Assembly: GCF_001420995.1 (NCBI RefSeq)
Contig: NZ_CP012184.1
Span: forward strand, 2,774,501-2,838,500
Direction of reading: 5' to 3'
DNA length: 64,000 nucleotides
Origin: Pseudonocardia sp. EC080619-01
GTDB lineage: Bacteria; Actinomycetota; Actinomycetes; Mycobacteriales; Pseudonocardiaceae
Below are positions 25,852 to 33,605 of the stretch, in pieces; the stretch's first letter is position 1; every line of letters begins with the position of its first letter. Under the pieces are notes generated by a model that saw nothing but the letters and a program-made list of their open reading frames with translations, made no database searches and was not told the origin of the DNA. Position numbers and translations under genes: made by a program.

Positions 25852-26889
25852 TCAGACGAGCGCGACCCCGGCGCCGATGAGGATCAGAGCGAGCAGCGCC
25901 AGCCCGGAGATCGAGGCGATCTGCACCTGCCGCCGGTTCGGCGAACCCGCGCCGAGGTAGACCAGTGCGGCGGTGACCGCGGCACCGAACACGAGGCCGC
26001 CGAGGTGCCCCTGCCAGGAGATCCCCTGCAGGGTGAAGCTGATGACGACGTTGATCGCGATCACGCCGATCACCTGACCCGCGGGCAGGCGCAGCCGGCG
26101 TAGCAGCACGAACAGCGCACCCATCAGGCCGAACACCGCGCCCGATGCGCCCGCCGTCGGACCGAGCGGGTTGCTGAGCAACATGACCGCGGCCGAGCCG
26201 CCGAGCAGCGAGACGCCGTACACGGCGGTGAACCGGGCCCGGCCCAGCACCGCCTCGACCTCACGCCCGATGACCCACAGGGCGAACATGTTGAACGCCA
26301 GGTGCAGCGGACCGATGTGCAGGAAGCCGGACGTCACGAGCCGCCACAGCTGGCCGTCCGCGACGTCCACGGGTGTCAGGGCGCCCAGCCCGAACAGCGG
26401 GGAGTCGAAGTTCCGGTTGAGGCTGCCCGCCGTGACCACGGTCAGCACGAAGACCGCCACGTTCACGGCGATCAGGGCGGGCACGATCACCGGCTTGCCG
26501 GCACGGGTCGCCCCGGCGACGTTGCGCCAGCGCGGCGCCGACCGCGACGACTCGGCGAGGCAGTCCACGCAGTGCTGGCCCACCGAGGCGGGACGCAGGC
26601 ACTCCGGGCACGCCGGACGGTCGCAGCGGGTGCACGCCAGCCCGGTCGGACGATCCGGGTGGCGGACGCACACCGAGCCGCCGCCACGGCCGGCGGGGAC
26701 GCCGCCAGCAGGGGGCGGTGCCGAGCCCGGCGCGCCCTGCTGCCACGGCGCGGGCCCGCCTCCGGGCGCGGCCTGCCACGGCGCGTTCGGGGGGCCGGGG
26801 TACGGGGCTCCGCCCGTCCCGCCGGGCCCCGGAGAGCCCTGTGGGCCCGGAGACGCGCCGTGTGCGGTGGGGTCTGGTCGTTCGGTCAG
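25852..26889 (-). CDS. Rhomboid-family intramembrane serine protease with N-terminal zinc finger
   Basis: About 345 residues. No ATG, GTG or TTG fits at the 5' end; CTG at 26889 (LTERPDPTAHGAS), seven bases after the ppiA stop, is the likeliest start, and a GTG inside the Pro-rich part would give a shorter form. Residues 1-80 are Pro/Gly-rich, then a zinc-ribbon-like CVRHPDRP, CTRCDRPACPECL, CVDC segment. The rhomboid domain has LAFNMFALWVIGREVE, catalytic Ser in GASGAVFGLMGAL and catalytic His in WQGHLGGLVFG, across six or seven spans. Substrate unknown. Likely in one operon with ppiA. Confidence 0.87.
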   Translation of the reverse strand: MTERPDPTAHGASPGPQGSPGPGGTGGAPYPGPPNAPWQAAPGGGPAPWQQGAPGSAPPPAGGVPAGRGGGSVCVRHPDRPTGLACTRCDRPACPECLRPASVGQHCVDCLAESSRSAPRWRNVAGATRAGKPVIVPALIAVNVAVFVLTVVTAGSLNRNFDSPLFGLGALTPVDVADGQLWRLVTSGFLHIGPLHLAFNMFALWVIGREVEAVLGRARFTAVYGVSLLGGSAAVMLLSNPLGPTAGASGAVFGLMGALFVLLRRLRLPAGQVIGVIAINVVISFTLQGISWQGHLGGLVFGAAVTAALVYLGAGSPNRRQVQIASISGLALLALILIGAGVALV

Positions 26890-26896
26890 GGCGGAC

Positions 26897-27442
26897 TCAG
26901 CTCCGCTCGATCTCGACCTTCTCGATGACCACGTCGTTGAGCGGGCGGTCGGCCTGCCCGGTGGTCGTGTTCCCGATGCCGTCCACGACCGCGCGGGACT
27001 CCGCGTCGGCGACCTCACCGAAGATGGTGTGGCGCCGGTTCAGGTGCGGCGTCGGGCCCACCGTGATGAAGAACTGCGAGCCGTTGGTGCCCGGGCCGGC
27101 GTTCGCCATCGCGAGCAGGTAGGGCCGGTCGAACTTGAGGTCCGGGTGGAACTCGTCGCCGAACTGGTAGCCCGGGCCACCGCGACCGGTGCCGGTCGGG
27201 TCGCCGCCCTGGATCATGAAGCCGCTGATCACCCGGTGGAAGATCGAACCGTCGTAGAACGGCCCGGTGTCGCCGCCACTGGCGTTCGGCCCCGTGTAGT
27301 CCTTCGTTCCCTCTGCGAGACCGACGAAGTTCGCCACCGTCTTCGGGGCGTGGTCGCCGAACAGCTCGACCCGGATGTCGCCCTCGTTGGTGTGCAGGAC
27401 GGCCGTCGTCTTGGCGTTTCCTGGTTCCGTCACGGCTACCAT
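26897..27442 (-). CDS. ppiA: Peptidyl-prolyl cis-trans isomerase, cyclophilin type
   Basis: 181 residues from ATG at 27442 ([22 protein letters not shown]). The cyclophilin core is complete: [39 protein letters not shown] (catalytic Arg in FHRV), [18 protein letters not shown] and HTIFGEV. It speeds proline isomerisation in protein folding. No signal peptide, so cytoplasmic. In M. tuberculosis ppiA (Rv0009) sits beside cwsA and near crgA; the same neighbours are here. Confidence 0.94.
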   Translation of the reverse strand: MVAVTEPGNAKTTAVLHTNEGDIRVELFGDHAPKTVANFVGLAEGTKDYTGPNASGGDTGPFYDGSIFHRVISGFMIQGGDPTGTGRGGPGYQFGDEFHPDLKFDRPYLLAMANAGPGTNGSQFFITVGPTPHLNRRHTIFGEVADAESRAVVDGIGNTTTGQADRPLNDVVIEKVEIERS

Positions 27443-27485
27443 CGTGCCAGTACGCAGCCGCATCCGTGGGAAGCAGGTCCGGAAC

Positions 27486-27878
27486 ATGAGCACCGACCGC
27501 AAGCGGGCCAAGGCCCGCAAGGACGCCGCCGAGGCCGTGCACACGCTCGCCGACGCGGGACGGATCGCGGGCGGGGCCGCCGCCTCCTCGGTGTCCGACG
27601 CGGTGGCGGACCTGTCCGGTTCGGTCTCTCACCAGGTGGAGGACGCCCGCCGGGCGCTCGCCGCGGCGATCGATCCGGCCCCGGTGCGGACCCGTCGCGC
27701 GCCGTGGATCGTGGCCGTCGTCCTGCTGACCGGTCTCGCCGCCTACGCCTGGGCCACGCTGCTCCGCCGGGAGCGCGCCGTCGACCCGGGCACCCCGGTG
27801 CCGACCACCCCGCCGTCGGACCAGCAGATCCACGGCAAGCCGATCGGGCAGGGGCCCGCTCAGAACTCCACGAGCTGA
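27486..27878 (+). CDS. cwsA: CwsA-like cell wall/division membrane protein
   Basis: 130 residues, ATG. An N-terminal helical, charged part ([18 protein letters not shown]) leads to one membrane span near residues 73-91 ([19 protein letters not shown]) and a short Pro-rich outside tail. There is little sequence to identify it by, but size, topology and divergent position next to ppiA equal those of M. tuberculosis Rv0008c (CwsA), which binds CrgA and Wag31 at poles. Call rests largely on synteny. It ends four bases from a convergent hydrolase gene. Confidence 0.65.
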   Translation: MSTDRKRAKARKDAAEAVHTLADAGRIAGGAAASSVSDAVADLSGSVSHQVEDARRALAAAIDPAPVRTRRAPWIVAVVLLTGLAAYAWATLLRRERAVDPGTPVPTTPPSDQQIHGKPIGQGPAQNSTS

Positions 27879-27882
27879 CGGG

Positions 27883-29034
27883 TCAGCCCGGGAGGACCGT
27901 CCCGAGGAACCCGGTGACGGCCGCCTCGTAGCCGTCCGGGTCGGCGTTCCAGCTGCCGGTGTGCTCGGTACCGGCGAACTCCCGGTAGGTGACCGGCCAG
28001 CCCCTGGCCGGCGCGGTGGTCGCGAGGTCGCGGCTGAGCTCGACGGGGACCGCCGTGTCGGCGTCGCTGTGCAGCAGGAGCGTCGGCGGGCGGACCGCGG
28101 GCGGGTTCCGGACCAGGTCGAACCGGTCCAGGTCGATCCCGATCCGCCGCTCCGTCAGCAGGGCCGCGACCCCCGCCAGCGACGGCGGCAGCGCCCGGTT
28201 GCGGGCCTGCCTGCGCAGCGTGCGGCGCCAGTCGAGCAGCGGCGCGTCCCAGACGACGGCCGCGACCCGGCCGGCGTGCGACGACCGGTCGAGGAACGCG
28301 CCGCCGACCGCGGCCCCCATCGACCAGCCCACCAGCACCAGCCGCCGGGCCCCGTGCACGACCGCGTAGGCCGCCGCCGCGGCGACGTCCTCCCACTCGG
28401 TGTCACCGAGGTGCGAGCGCCCGTCCGGCGCGGCCGGGGCCGTCCCGTCGCCGCGGTAGCTGACCACCAGCGAGGTCAGGCCGGCCGCGTGCAGGGCGGG
28501 CAGCGCCCGCAGGGCCTCCCGCCGGGTCCCGCCGCGCCCGTGCACGCACAGCGCCCAGGTCCCACCGTCCGCTCCGGACGGCGGCGCGACCCGCCATGCC
28601 GGTGCCGGACCGAGGTCGGTGGGCACCTCGACCTCGTCGAACTCCAGGCCGCGGGCACCGGGATCGGGGTCGAACGGCCCGGCGTCGAGCACGGCGGCGC
28701 CGGTCTCCGGCACGGGTCCGGCCCGCAGCTCGCGCACGACCCGCCTGCGGTCCCGTTCCAGCACCGGCCCGACGACGCTCAGCCCCGCGGCACCGCGCAG
28801 CCCCCACACCCCGGGCTGGGACACGAGCCGGGTCCGCGCCAGCTCGACGGTCCCGTCACCGGCCGCGAGCACCCGCTCGGGCAGCCCCGGGTCACCGGAG
28901 GGGTGGAGCAGGACCGTGGAGTAGTGCCAGCAGACCGCCGCCGCTCCCCCGGCACCACCGAGTGCACCGGCCAGGACGCCGGCGGCCGCGTAACCGGGAA
29001 CCGGCCGGGAGGACGGGATCGGAGCGGCGCGCAC
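27883..29034 (-). CDS. Alpha/beta hydrolase, membrane-anchored
   Basis: 383 residues from GTG at 29034 (VRAAPIPSSRPVPGYAAAG). An N-terminal hydrophobic stretch near residues 14-36 should anchor it. A 130-residue variable part precedes the hydrolase core: WALCVHGRGGTRREALRAL (oxyanion region), VLVGWSMGAAVGG with the nucleophile Ser in GWSMG, LLLHSDADTAVP with the acid Asp, and GTEHTGSWNADP with the His. This matches DUF-type prolyl-oligopeptidase-like esterases. The substrate is unknown. Divergent from the secreted protein gene at 29273. Confidence 0.82.
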   Translation of the reverse strand: MRAAPIPSSRPVPGYAAAGVLAGALGGAGGAAAVCWHYSTVLLHPSGDPGLPERVLAAGDGTVELARTRLVSQPGVWGLRGAAGLSVVGPVLERDRRRVVRELRAGPVPETGAAVLDAGPFDPDPGARGLEFDEVEVPTDLGPAPAWRVAPPSGADGGTWALCVHGRGGTRREALRALPALHAAGLTSLVVSYRGDGTAPAAPDGRSHLGDTEWEDVAAAAAYAVVHGARRLVLVGWSMGAAVGGAFLDRSSHAGRVAAVVWDAPLLDWRRTLRRQARNRALPPSLAGVAALLTERRIGIDLDRFDLVRNPPAVRPPTLLLHSDADTAVPVELSRDLATTAPARGWPVTYREFAGTEHTGSWNADPDGYEAAVTGFLGTVLPG

Positions 29035-29137
29035 GCAGCCATCCTGCTCTGCACCTCGTTCGCACCACACGGGGCCTCTGCGAAAACGGTCGGTCACGAC
29101 GGATCGCACCTGTACGTGCGAGACCCCTCTCAGGTTG

Positions 29138-29153
29138 CCACTCGTTCGGGTGA
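29138..29153. promoter_or_regulatory. Palindrome CACTCG-TT-CGGGTG upstream of secreted-protein gene
   Basis: Sixteen-base near-palindrome (core 29139-29152) 120 bases upstream of the start at 29273. It fits TCACYCG-NN-CGRGTGA, as does the site at 38321-38336 upstream of the window's other small secreted protein. Probably a regulator binding site. A small hairpin TCGCAC-CTGTAC-GTGCGA lies just before it. Confidence 0.5.
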
Positions 29154-29272
29154 CATTAGCTTCAAGATCACTGCGTAGCGAAACCGGCACCCCCACCCCT
29201 CGTTGGGCCGTCGGAGGGACAGTGCGGTCCCCCAGCTCCCCATGACCCCCATCAGTTCGAAAGGACGCGCGA

Positions 29273-29998
29273 ATGAACTCGCTCGCCCGCAACGCGCTCC
29301 GGTTCTCCCTGGCCGGCGCGGGAATCGCCGTGCTGGGTGCCGGCGTCGCCGGTCAGGCCTCGGCCGCCGAGCTCCCCGAGATCCCCGAGGCCCCGGACGC
29401 GTCGTCGCTGACCGACGCCCTCCCGGCCCCCGACGAGGACGGCACCGTCGCGACCGACGACAGCTCGGTCACCTTCGGCCAGATCCAGGGCCCCGAGATG
29501 GAGGCCTCCGGCCTGCCGGAGCTCCCGACCGCGGACTCGCTGCCGGGCCTCCCGGAGCTGCCCACCGGCGACTCCCTGCCGTCCACCGACGCGCTGCCCT
29601 CGGCCGACTCCGTGCCGTCCGGCGTCCCCTCGGGCGCGCAGCAGGAGGCCGACCTGCAGGCCGCCGAGGACGAGCAGTCCGACGACGAGGAGTCGAGCTC
29701 CCCCGCCGACGCGCTCCCGACCGACGCCCTGTCGACCGACGCTCTGTCGACCGACGCGCTCCCCACGGACGCCCTGCCGACCGCCACGACGCTTCCCGCG
29801 CCGTCGCTGCCCGGCGCCGACGCCCTGTCGGCCGACGCCCTCCCGACGGACGCGCTCCCGACCGACGGCCTGCCGGAGCTCCCCTCCGCCGACGCGCTGC
29901 CGTCCGCCGAGGACCTGCCGCTGCCGGACGCCGAGGCGCTCCCCACCCTCTCGATCCCGGACGTCATGTACGTCGAGGCGCCGAACGTCACCCTCTGA
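29273..29998 (+). CDS. Secreted acidic protein with DALPT/DALST repeats
   Basis: 241 residues, ATG preceded by GAAAGGA. Residues 1-32 are a clear Sec signal peptide, with GQASA before the mature AELPEIPE. The mature chain is very acidic, rich in Asp, Ala, Leu, Pro, Ser and Thr, with no Cys, aromatic-poor, and no enzyme motif. From residue 143 on, five-residue units of the form T-D-A-L-P/S recur about ten times. No LPxTG anchor or membrane span is seen, so it should be released. I do not recognise a family. It may be a surface or matrix protein; that is a guess. Confidence 0.85.
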   Translation: MNSLARNALRFSLAGAGIAVLGAGVAGQASAAELPEIPEAPDASSLTDALPAPDEDGTVATDDSSVTFGQIQGPEMEASGLPELPTADSLPGLPELPTGDSLPSTDALPSADSVPSGVPSGAQQEADLQAAEDEQSDDEESSSPADALPTDALSTDALSTDALPTDALPTATTLPAPSLPGADALSADALPTDALPTDGLPELPSADALPSAEDLPLPDAEALPTLSIPDVMYVEAPNVTL

Positions 29999-30048
29999 CG
30001 CCCGGTCTCCCCCGATCGTCGGTCGCCGGGCTCCCCGACCGGCACCCC

Positions 30049-30107
30049 ACGGCCGTCCGTCCCCGCTCCGCCCGCCGCACCGGGCGCGTGGCGGGACGGG
30101 CGGCCGT
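30049..30107. terminator. Hairpin terminator after secreted-protein gene
   Basis: Arms ACGGCCGTCCGTCCC (30049-30063) and GGGACGGGCGGCCGT (30093-30107) pair with one mismatch, loop about 29 bases. It lies between convergent genes ending at 29998 and 30125. Confidence 0.6.
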
Positions 30108-30124
30108 ACCTTGTTCCGGGCGGT

Positions 30125-30694
30125 TCAGAACCCGCGGTGCCGCGGCTCCGGCGGCGGAGCCGGCACCACCGGTGCCCGCACGATCAGCTCGTAGCGGTCG
30201 AAGGCGCCCTCGTCGTCGCGCACGTGCCGGAGGAACCGGAACCCGGCCCGGCGCGCCACCCCGATCGAGGCCGTGTTCGCCGGATCGACGTCGATCGAGA
30301 TCCGGTGCACGTCCCCGCGTTCGCCGAGGTAGCGGGCCGCGAGACGGACGGCCCGGGTCGCCAGCCCCCGCCGCCGGTAGGCCGCGTAGATCCCGTACGA
30401 CAGTCCCGCCCGGCGGGCGAGGGGATCGAGCTCGGCCTCGATCGTCCCGGCCAGCACGGTGCCGCCGTCGAGCCGGATGCCGAAGCTGAGCTTCGGGCCG
30501 TCGTCGGCCCACCGGTCGATCGCGCGGCGCACGTGCGCCCGGACGGTCGCGGGCGTCCCCGGGCCGCCGCTCAGCCAGCGGACCAGCTCGGCGTCCTCGC
30601 CGGCCAGGTGCGGCTCCACGTCGTCCCAGCCGAGCGGGCTGAGGACCACCACGCCGTCCGCCAGCGTGTTCGAGGGCCTGGGCACGACACCCAT
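30125..30694 (-). CDS. GNAT-family N-acetyltransferase, RimJ/RimL type
   Basis: 189 residues. LADGVVVLSPLGWDDVEPHL is the N-terminal strand-helix of RimJ-like enzymes; AGLSYGIYAAYRRRGLATRAVRLAARY contains the acetyl-CoA pyrophosphate loop (RRRGLA) and ISIDVDPANTASIGVARRAGFRFL is motif B. It should transfer an acetyl group from acetyl-CoA to an amine; candidates are protein N-termini or small amines or antibiotics. Stands alone on its strand with 60 bases to the next gene. Confidence 0.85.
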   Translation of the reverse strand: MGVVPRPSNTLADGVVVLSPLGWDDVEPHLAGEDAELVRWLSGGPGTPATVRAHVRRAIDRWADDGPKLSFGIRLDGGTVLAGTIEAELDPLARRAGLSYGIYAAYRRRGLATRAVRLAARYLGERGDVHRISIDVDPANTASIGVARRAGFRFLRHVRDDEGAFDRYELIVRAPVVPAPPPEPRHRGF

Positions 30695-30754
30695 CCTGCC
30701 GCACCCGTCGCCGTCCGTGACCGCACCCTCCCGGAGAATGACCCGGAGGCGGGA

Positions 30755-31519
30755 TCAGGTCGTGGCCGCCCCCCTGACCCGGTACCGCACCAACAGCGTG
30801 TCGTCACCGGTGACGACACTGACCAGCTCGAGCCGGGCCGGGTCCATCCCGGCGCCGCGGGCGATCCTCCCCGCCTCCCCGGAGACGAGGAACGGCGCCA
30901 GGGTGAGGCGCAGCTCGTCGACCAGACCGGCCTCGGCGAGGCCGCCGAACAGCGCCGGGCCGCCCATGCAGTTGATCCGCCGCAGACCGCGCCGGCCGAG
31001 CTCGGCGACCGCTACGGGCAGGTCGACGGCGCCGTCGCCGGTGAGCACCACGTCGGCCCCCGCGTCGGCCCAGCTCCGCCGCAGGTCCTCGGGGGCGGCG
31101 GCGCAGGTCAGCACGATCGTCGGGACCAGGGTGTCGGTCAGCACCGGCGACGCCGGATCGAGGGACCGCCCGGACGCGGTGACCACCGCCGTGGACGGGA
31201 TCGGGGCGAGACCGAACCGGCGGCGCCGGTCGTCCATCCGGCCGCCGTGCTTCACCCCGGTGAAGCCCTCGGCGGTGGCCGTCCCGGCCGCGACCAGGAC
31301 GACGTCGGCGAGGTCGGTGCCCAGATCCAGCACCGCCCGGTCCGGTGGGGTCGACAGGCCCGCCGAGCCGCCCGCGACCTCGACGGCCCCGTCCGCGCTG
31401 GACACGAAGTTGACGCACACCCGCAACCGGTCGTCGGGGTAGGCGTAGAGCCGTTCGAGCTGTTCGGTGGACAGCGGGCCGGCGTCCCCGGCGGGAAAGA
31501 TCTGGTGGATCACGCTCAC
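30755..31519 (-). CDS. Pyrimidine-reductase/DHFR-like protein, Rv2671 type
   Basis: 254 residues, GTG overlapping the previous gene's stop in GTGA. One RibD C-terminal domain: YPDDRLRVCVNFVSSADGAVEV (NADPH/substrate region), LADVVLVAAGTATAEGFTGV, and INCMGGPALFGGLAEAGLVDELRLTLAPFLVSG, the family's late motif. These segments closely follow M. tuberculosis Rv2671, a RibD homologue able to act as a dihydrofolate reductase when over-expressed. The deaminase domain of true RibD is absent. Coupling to a FolP2-like gene hints at pterin or folate chemistry, but riboflavin-type reduction is not excluded. Confidence 0.85.
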   Translation of the reverse strand: MSVIHQIFPAGDAGPLSTEQLERLYAYPDDRLRVCVNFVSSADGAVEVAGGSAGLSTPPDRAVLDLGTDLADVVLVAAGTATAEGFTGVKHGGRMDDRRRRFGLAPIPSTAVVTASGRSLDPASPVLTDTLVPTIVLTCAAAPEDLRRSWADAGADVVLTGDGAVDLPVAVAELGRRGLRRINCMGGPALFGGLAEAGLVDELRLTLAPFLVSGEAGRIARGAGMDPARLELVSVVTGDDTLLVRYRVRGAATT

Positions 31520-32382
31520 GCGAGCAGTCTCACCGCGCGCGACGGTCGCCGCTCGCCGCGCACGGTCGCGACCATCTCGCAGGTCTCCCGGGTGGCACGG
31601 GCCTGGTGCGCACGGACCATCGCGACGCCGCGGTCCGCGGCGATCGCGGTCGCGGCGAGCGTCCCGGTCAACCGCTCCTCCAGCGGGACGGCCAGCGACT
31701 CCCCGACGACGGTCTTGTTCGACATCGCGAGCAGCACCGGCCAGCCGGTCGCGACCATCTCCTCGATCCCGCGCAGCACCTGCAGGCTGTGCAGGGTGTT
31801 CTTGGAGAAGTCGATCGCCGGGTCGATGAGGATCCCGCCGGCCGGGACGCCCGCCGCCACCGCCTTCTCCGCGAGCGCGACGGTCTGGGTGACCACGGTG
31901 CCGAGGACGTCGGCGTAGCGGGGCCGGTGCGGCTCGGTGCGCGGGGTGACGTGGTCGGTGTGCGCGCTGACGTAGCCGGCGCCGTAGCGGGCGGCGACGT
32001 CGAGGATCCCGCCGTCGGCCGCGGCCCAGTTGTCGTTGACGAGATCGGCCCCGGCCGCGCAGACGGCCTCGGCCGGTCCGGCCCGGAACGTGTCGACCGA
32101 GATCACGACGTCCGGGAACTCCCGGCGGGCCCACTCGACCGTCGGGACGACCCGGTCGATCTCCTCCTGCTCGGTGACCTCGGTGCCGGGGCTGGCAGGC
32201 ACCCCGCCGATGTCGATGACGTCGGCGCCCTCGCGGACGACGGCGGTGATCCGGTCCCGTGCGGCCTGCTCGGCGAAGGTGACCCCGTGGTCGTAGAACG
32301 AGTCCGGGGTCCGGTTCACGATCGCCATGACCATCGCCCGGTCGCGGTTCCAGGTGCGTCCGCGGAACGTCAGGCTCGGCAC
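31516..32382 (-). CDS. folP2: FolP2-like dihydropteroate synthase homologue
   Basis: 288 residues; GTG at 32382 has AGGAGGA immediately upstream. The TIM-barrel DHPS fold is clear: VMAIVNRTPDSFYDHG, GADVIDIGGVPASPG, VVISVDTFRAGPAEAVCAAGADLVND, IDPAIDFSKNTLHSLQVLRG and late MVRAHQARATRE. Canonical DHPS has IVNVTPDSFSDGG; the Arg and Tyr at those positions match mycobacterial FolP2 (Rv1207), which was reported to lack DHPS activity, in contrast to FolP1. So folate synthesis should depend on another gene. The stop overlaps the reductase start by four bases. Confidence 0.88.
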   Translation of the reverse strand: MPSLTFRGRTWNRDRAMVMAIVNRTPDSFYDHGVTFAEQAARDRITAVVREGADVIDIGGVPASPGTEVTEQEEIDRVVPTVEWARREFPDVVISVDTFRAGPAEAVCAAGADLVNDNWAAADGGILDVAARYGAGYVSAHTDHVTPRTEPHRPRYADVLGTVVTQTVALAEKAVAAGVPAGGILIDPAIDFSKNTLHSLQVLRGIEEMVATGWPVLLAMSNKTVVGESLAVPLEERLTGTLAATAIAADRGVAMVRAHQARATRETCEMVATVRGERRPSRAVRLLA

Positions 32383-32478
32383 AGGTCCTCCTCGCAACAC
32401 GGCCGGGCCCGTCGGACCCGGCTCGTGTCCCATCTTGACCACCACCGGGCCGTCCCGGCCACCCGGTGCGGGCCGGGA

Positions 32479-33495
32479 TCAGGCGTCGTCGCGCGCGTAG
32501 TCCCGCAGCGGCTCCTCGGCGACGGTCCGCGGCTCGGTCGCGATGCTCGTCCCGACCTGGCCGAGCAGCCGGGCCTCGTTCACCGGCAGCGCCACCGGGT
32601 CGACGGCGGGCATCACGGCCTGCAGGCAGGTCGCGCGGTCGATCCGGTCGGCGGACGCCGGACCGTCGTGCTCCAGCGCGTCGGCGACGACGGCGTACCC
32701 GACCGGGTCGGTCGAGCCCATGATCAGGTGCTCGGCGACGTGCGCGGGGCAGATCCGCTGCACGGGGATGTTGGCGGTCGCACCCTCGCCCCCGCGCAGC
32801 TCGGAGCTCGCCGCCGGCGGGAGGTTGGGGACGACGACCTCGTCGGTGACGGTGTAGACGACCGTGTAGTCGATCCCGGCGAAGGTCTCCGGCCCGTCGT
32901 TGAGGGCACCGAGGAACTGCGACCCGGTCTGCTGCTGGTGGAACGCCGGGACGCAGCCGGGCGCGCAGACCGGGTAGGCGTCGAGCGTGCCGTGGTTGGA
33001 CGGGTCGATCCCGATCATGTCGGAGACCATGCCGCGGGTGTCCGGCCAGTACTTGAGCGCCCAGCGGGGCACCATGCCGCCCTGGCTGAACCCGACGACG
33101 GCGATCCGGTCGCCGGACTCGTCGTGCATCGTGCGGACCGCGTCGACGACGTGCTCGGCCGCGACCTGGATGTCGCCGGTGGCGTGCCGCGGCAGCTCCA
33201 CCCAGCAGTACGACCGGCCCTCGGCGGCGAAGGCGCGGGCGTAGTTCCAGTCGAAGTTGACGTCCGGGTCGAGCGTGGTGCCCGGCACGAGCAGGACGGG
33301 TGCGCCGGCCGTGTCGTCGGACAGGTCGCCGAAGCAGGTGAGGTCCTCCCCGACCCCGGGGGCGGTGAGCTCCGGGCCGGTGGTGCCGTCGTCCCCGGGG
33401 GACGCCACCGCCACCCCGGCCGCACCCAGCAGGCAGGCCCCGGCCGCGGCGAGCGCCAGCAGCACGGACCGCGCGGACGTCGTCGTCCGGATCAT
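32479..33495 (-). CDS. Secreted lipase of the Candida antarctica lipase B-like type
   Basis: 338 residues, ATG. Residues 1-32 are a signal peptide (VLLALAAAGACLLGAAGVAVAS). The mature protein follows the order of CALB-like lipases: VLLVPGTTLDP, SYCWVELPRHATGD, nucleophile Ser in VVGFSQGGMVPRWALKYWP, QQTGSQFLGALND, acid Asp in VYTVTDEVVVPN and His in CPAHVAEHLIMG. It should hydrolyse esters or lipids outside the cell. Four Cys could form two disulfides. It has its own 96-base upstream spacing from neighbours and no apparent chaperone. Confidence 0.85.
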   Translation of the reverse strand: MIRTTTSARSVLLALAAAGACLLGAAGVAVASPGDDGTTGPELTAPGVGEDLTCFGDLSDDTAGAPVLLVPGTTLDPDVNFDWNYARAFAAEGRSYCWVELPRHATGDIQVAAEHVVDAVRTMHDESGDRIAVVGFSQGGMVPRWALKYWPDTRGMVSDMIGIDPSNHGTLDAYPVCAPGCVPAFHQQQTGSQFLGALNDGPETFAGIDYTVVYTVTDEVVVPNLPPAASSELRGGEGATANIPVQRICPAHVAEHLIMGSTDPVGYAVVADALEHDGPASADRIDRATCLQAVMPAVDPVALPVNEARLLGQVGTSIATEPRTVAEEPLRDYARDDA

Positions 33496-33605
33496 GGTCG
33501 TCCCCCGATCTCGATCTTCTGATCGGGCAACGACGCACCGGCGCCCAGGTGACGGACACCCGGACGTCCTGCAGCTCCGGGCCGGTTCTCGTCGAAACGA
33601 TGGGA

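Noticed and set aside
29035..29272. c-di-AMP (ydaO) or other riboswitch before the secreted-protein gene
   Set aside because: None of the conserved riboswitch core sequences could be found; only a short hairpin and the palindrome are visible.
29273..29998. Sortase substrate (LPxTG) reading of the LPT-rich secreted protein
   Set aside because: No terminal LPxTG followed by a hydrophobic span and basic tail.
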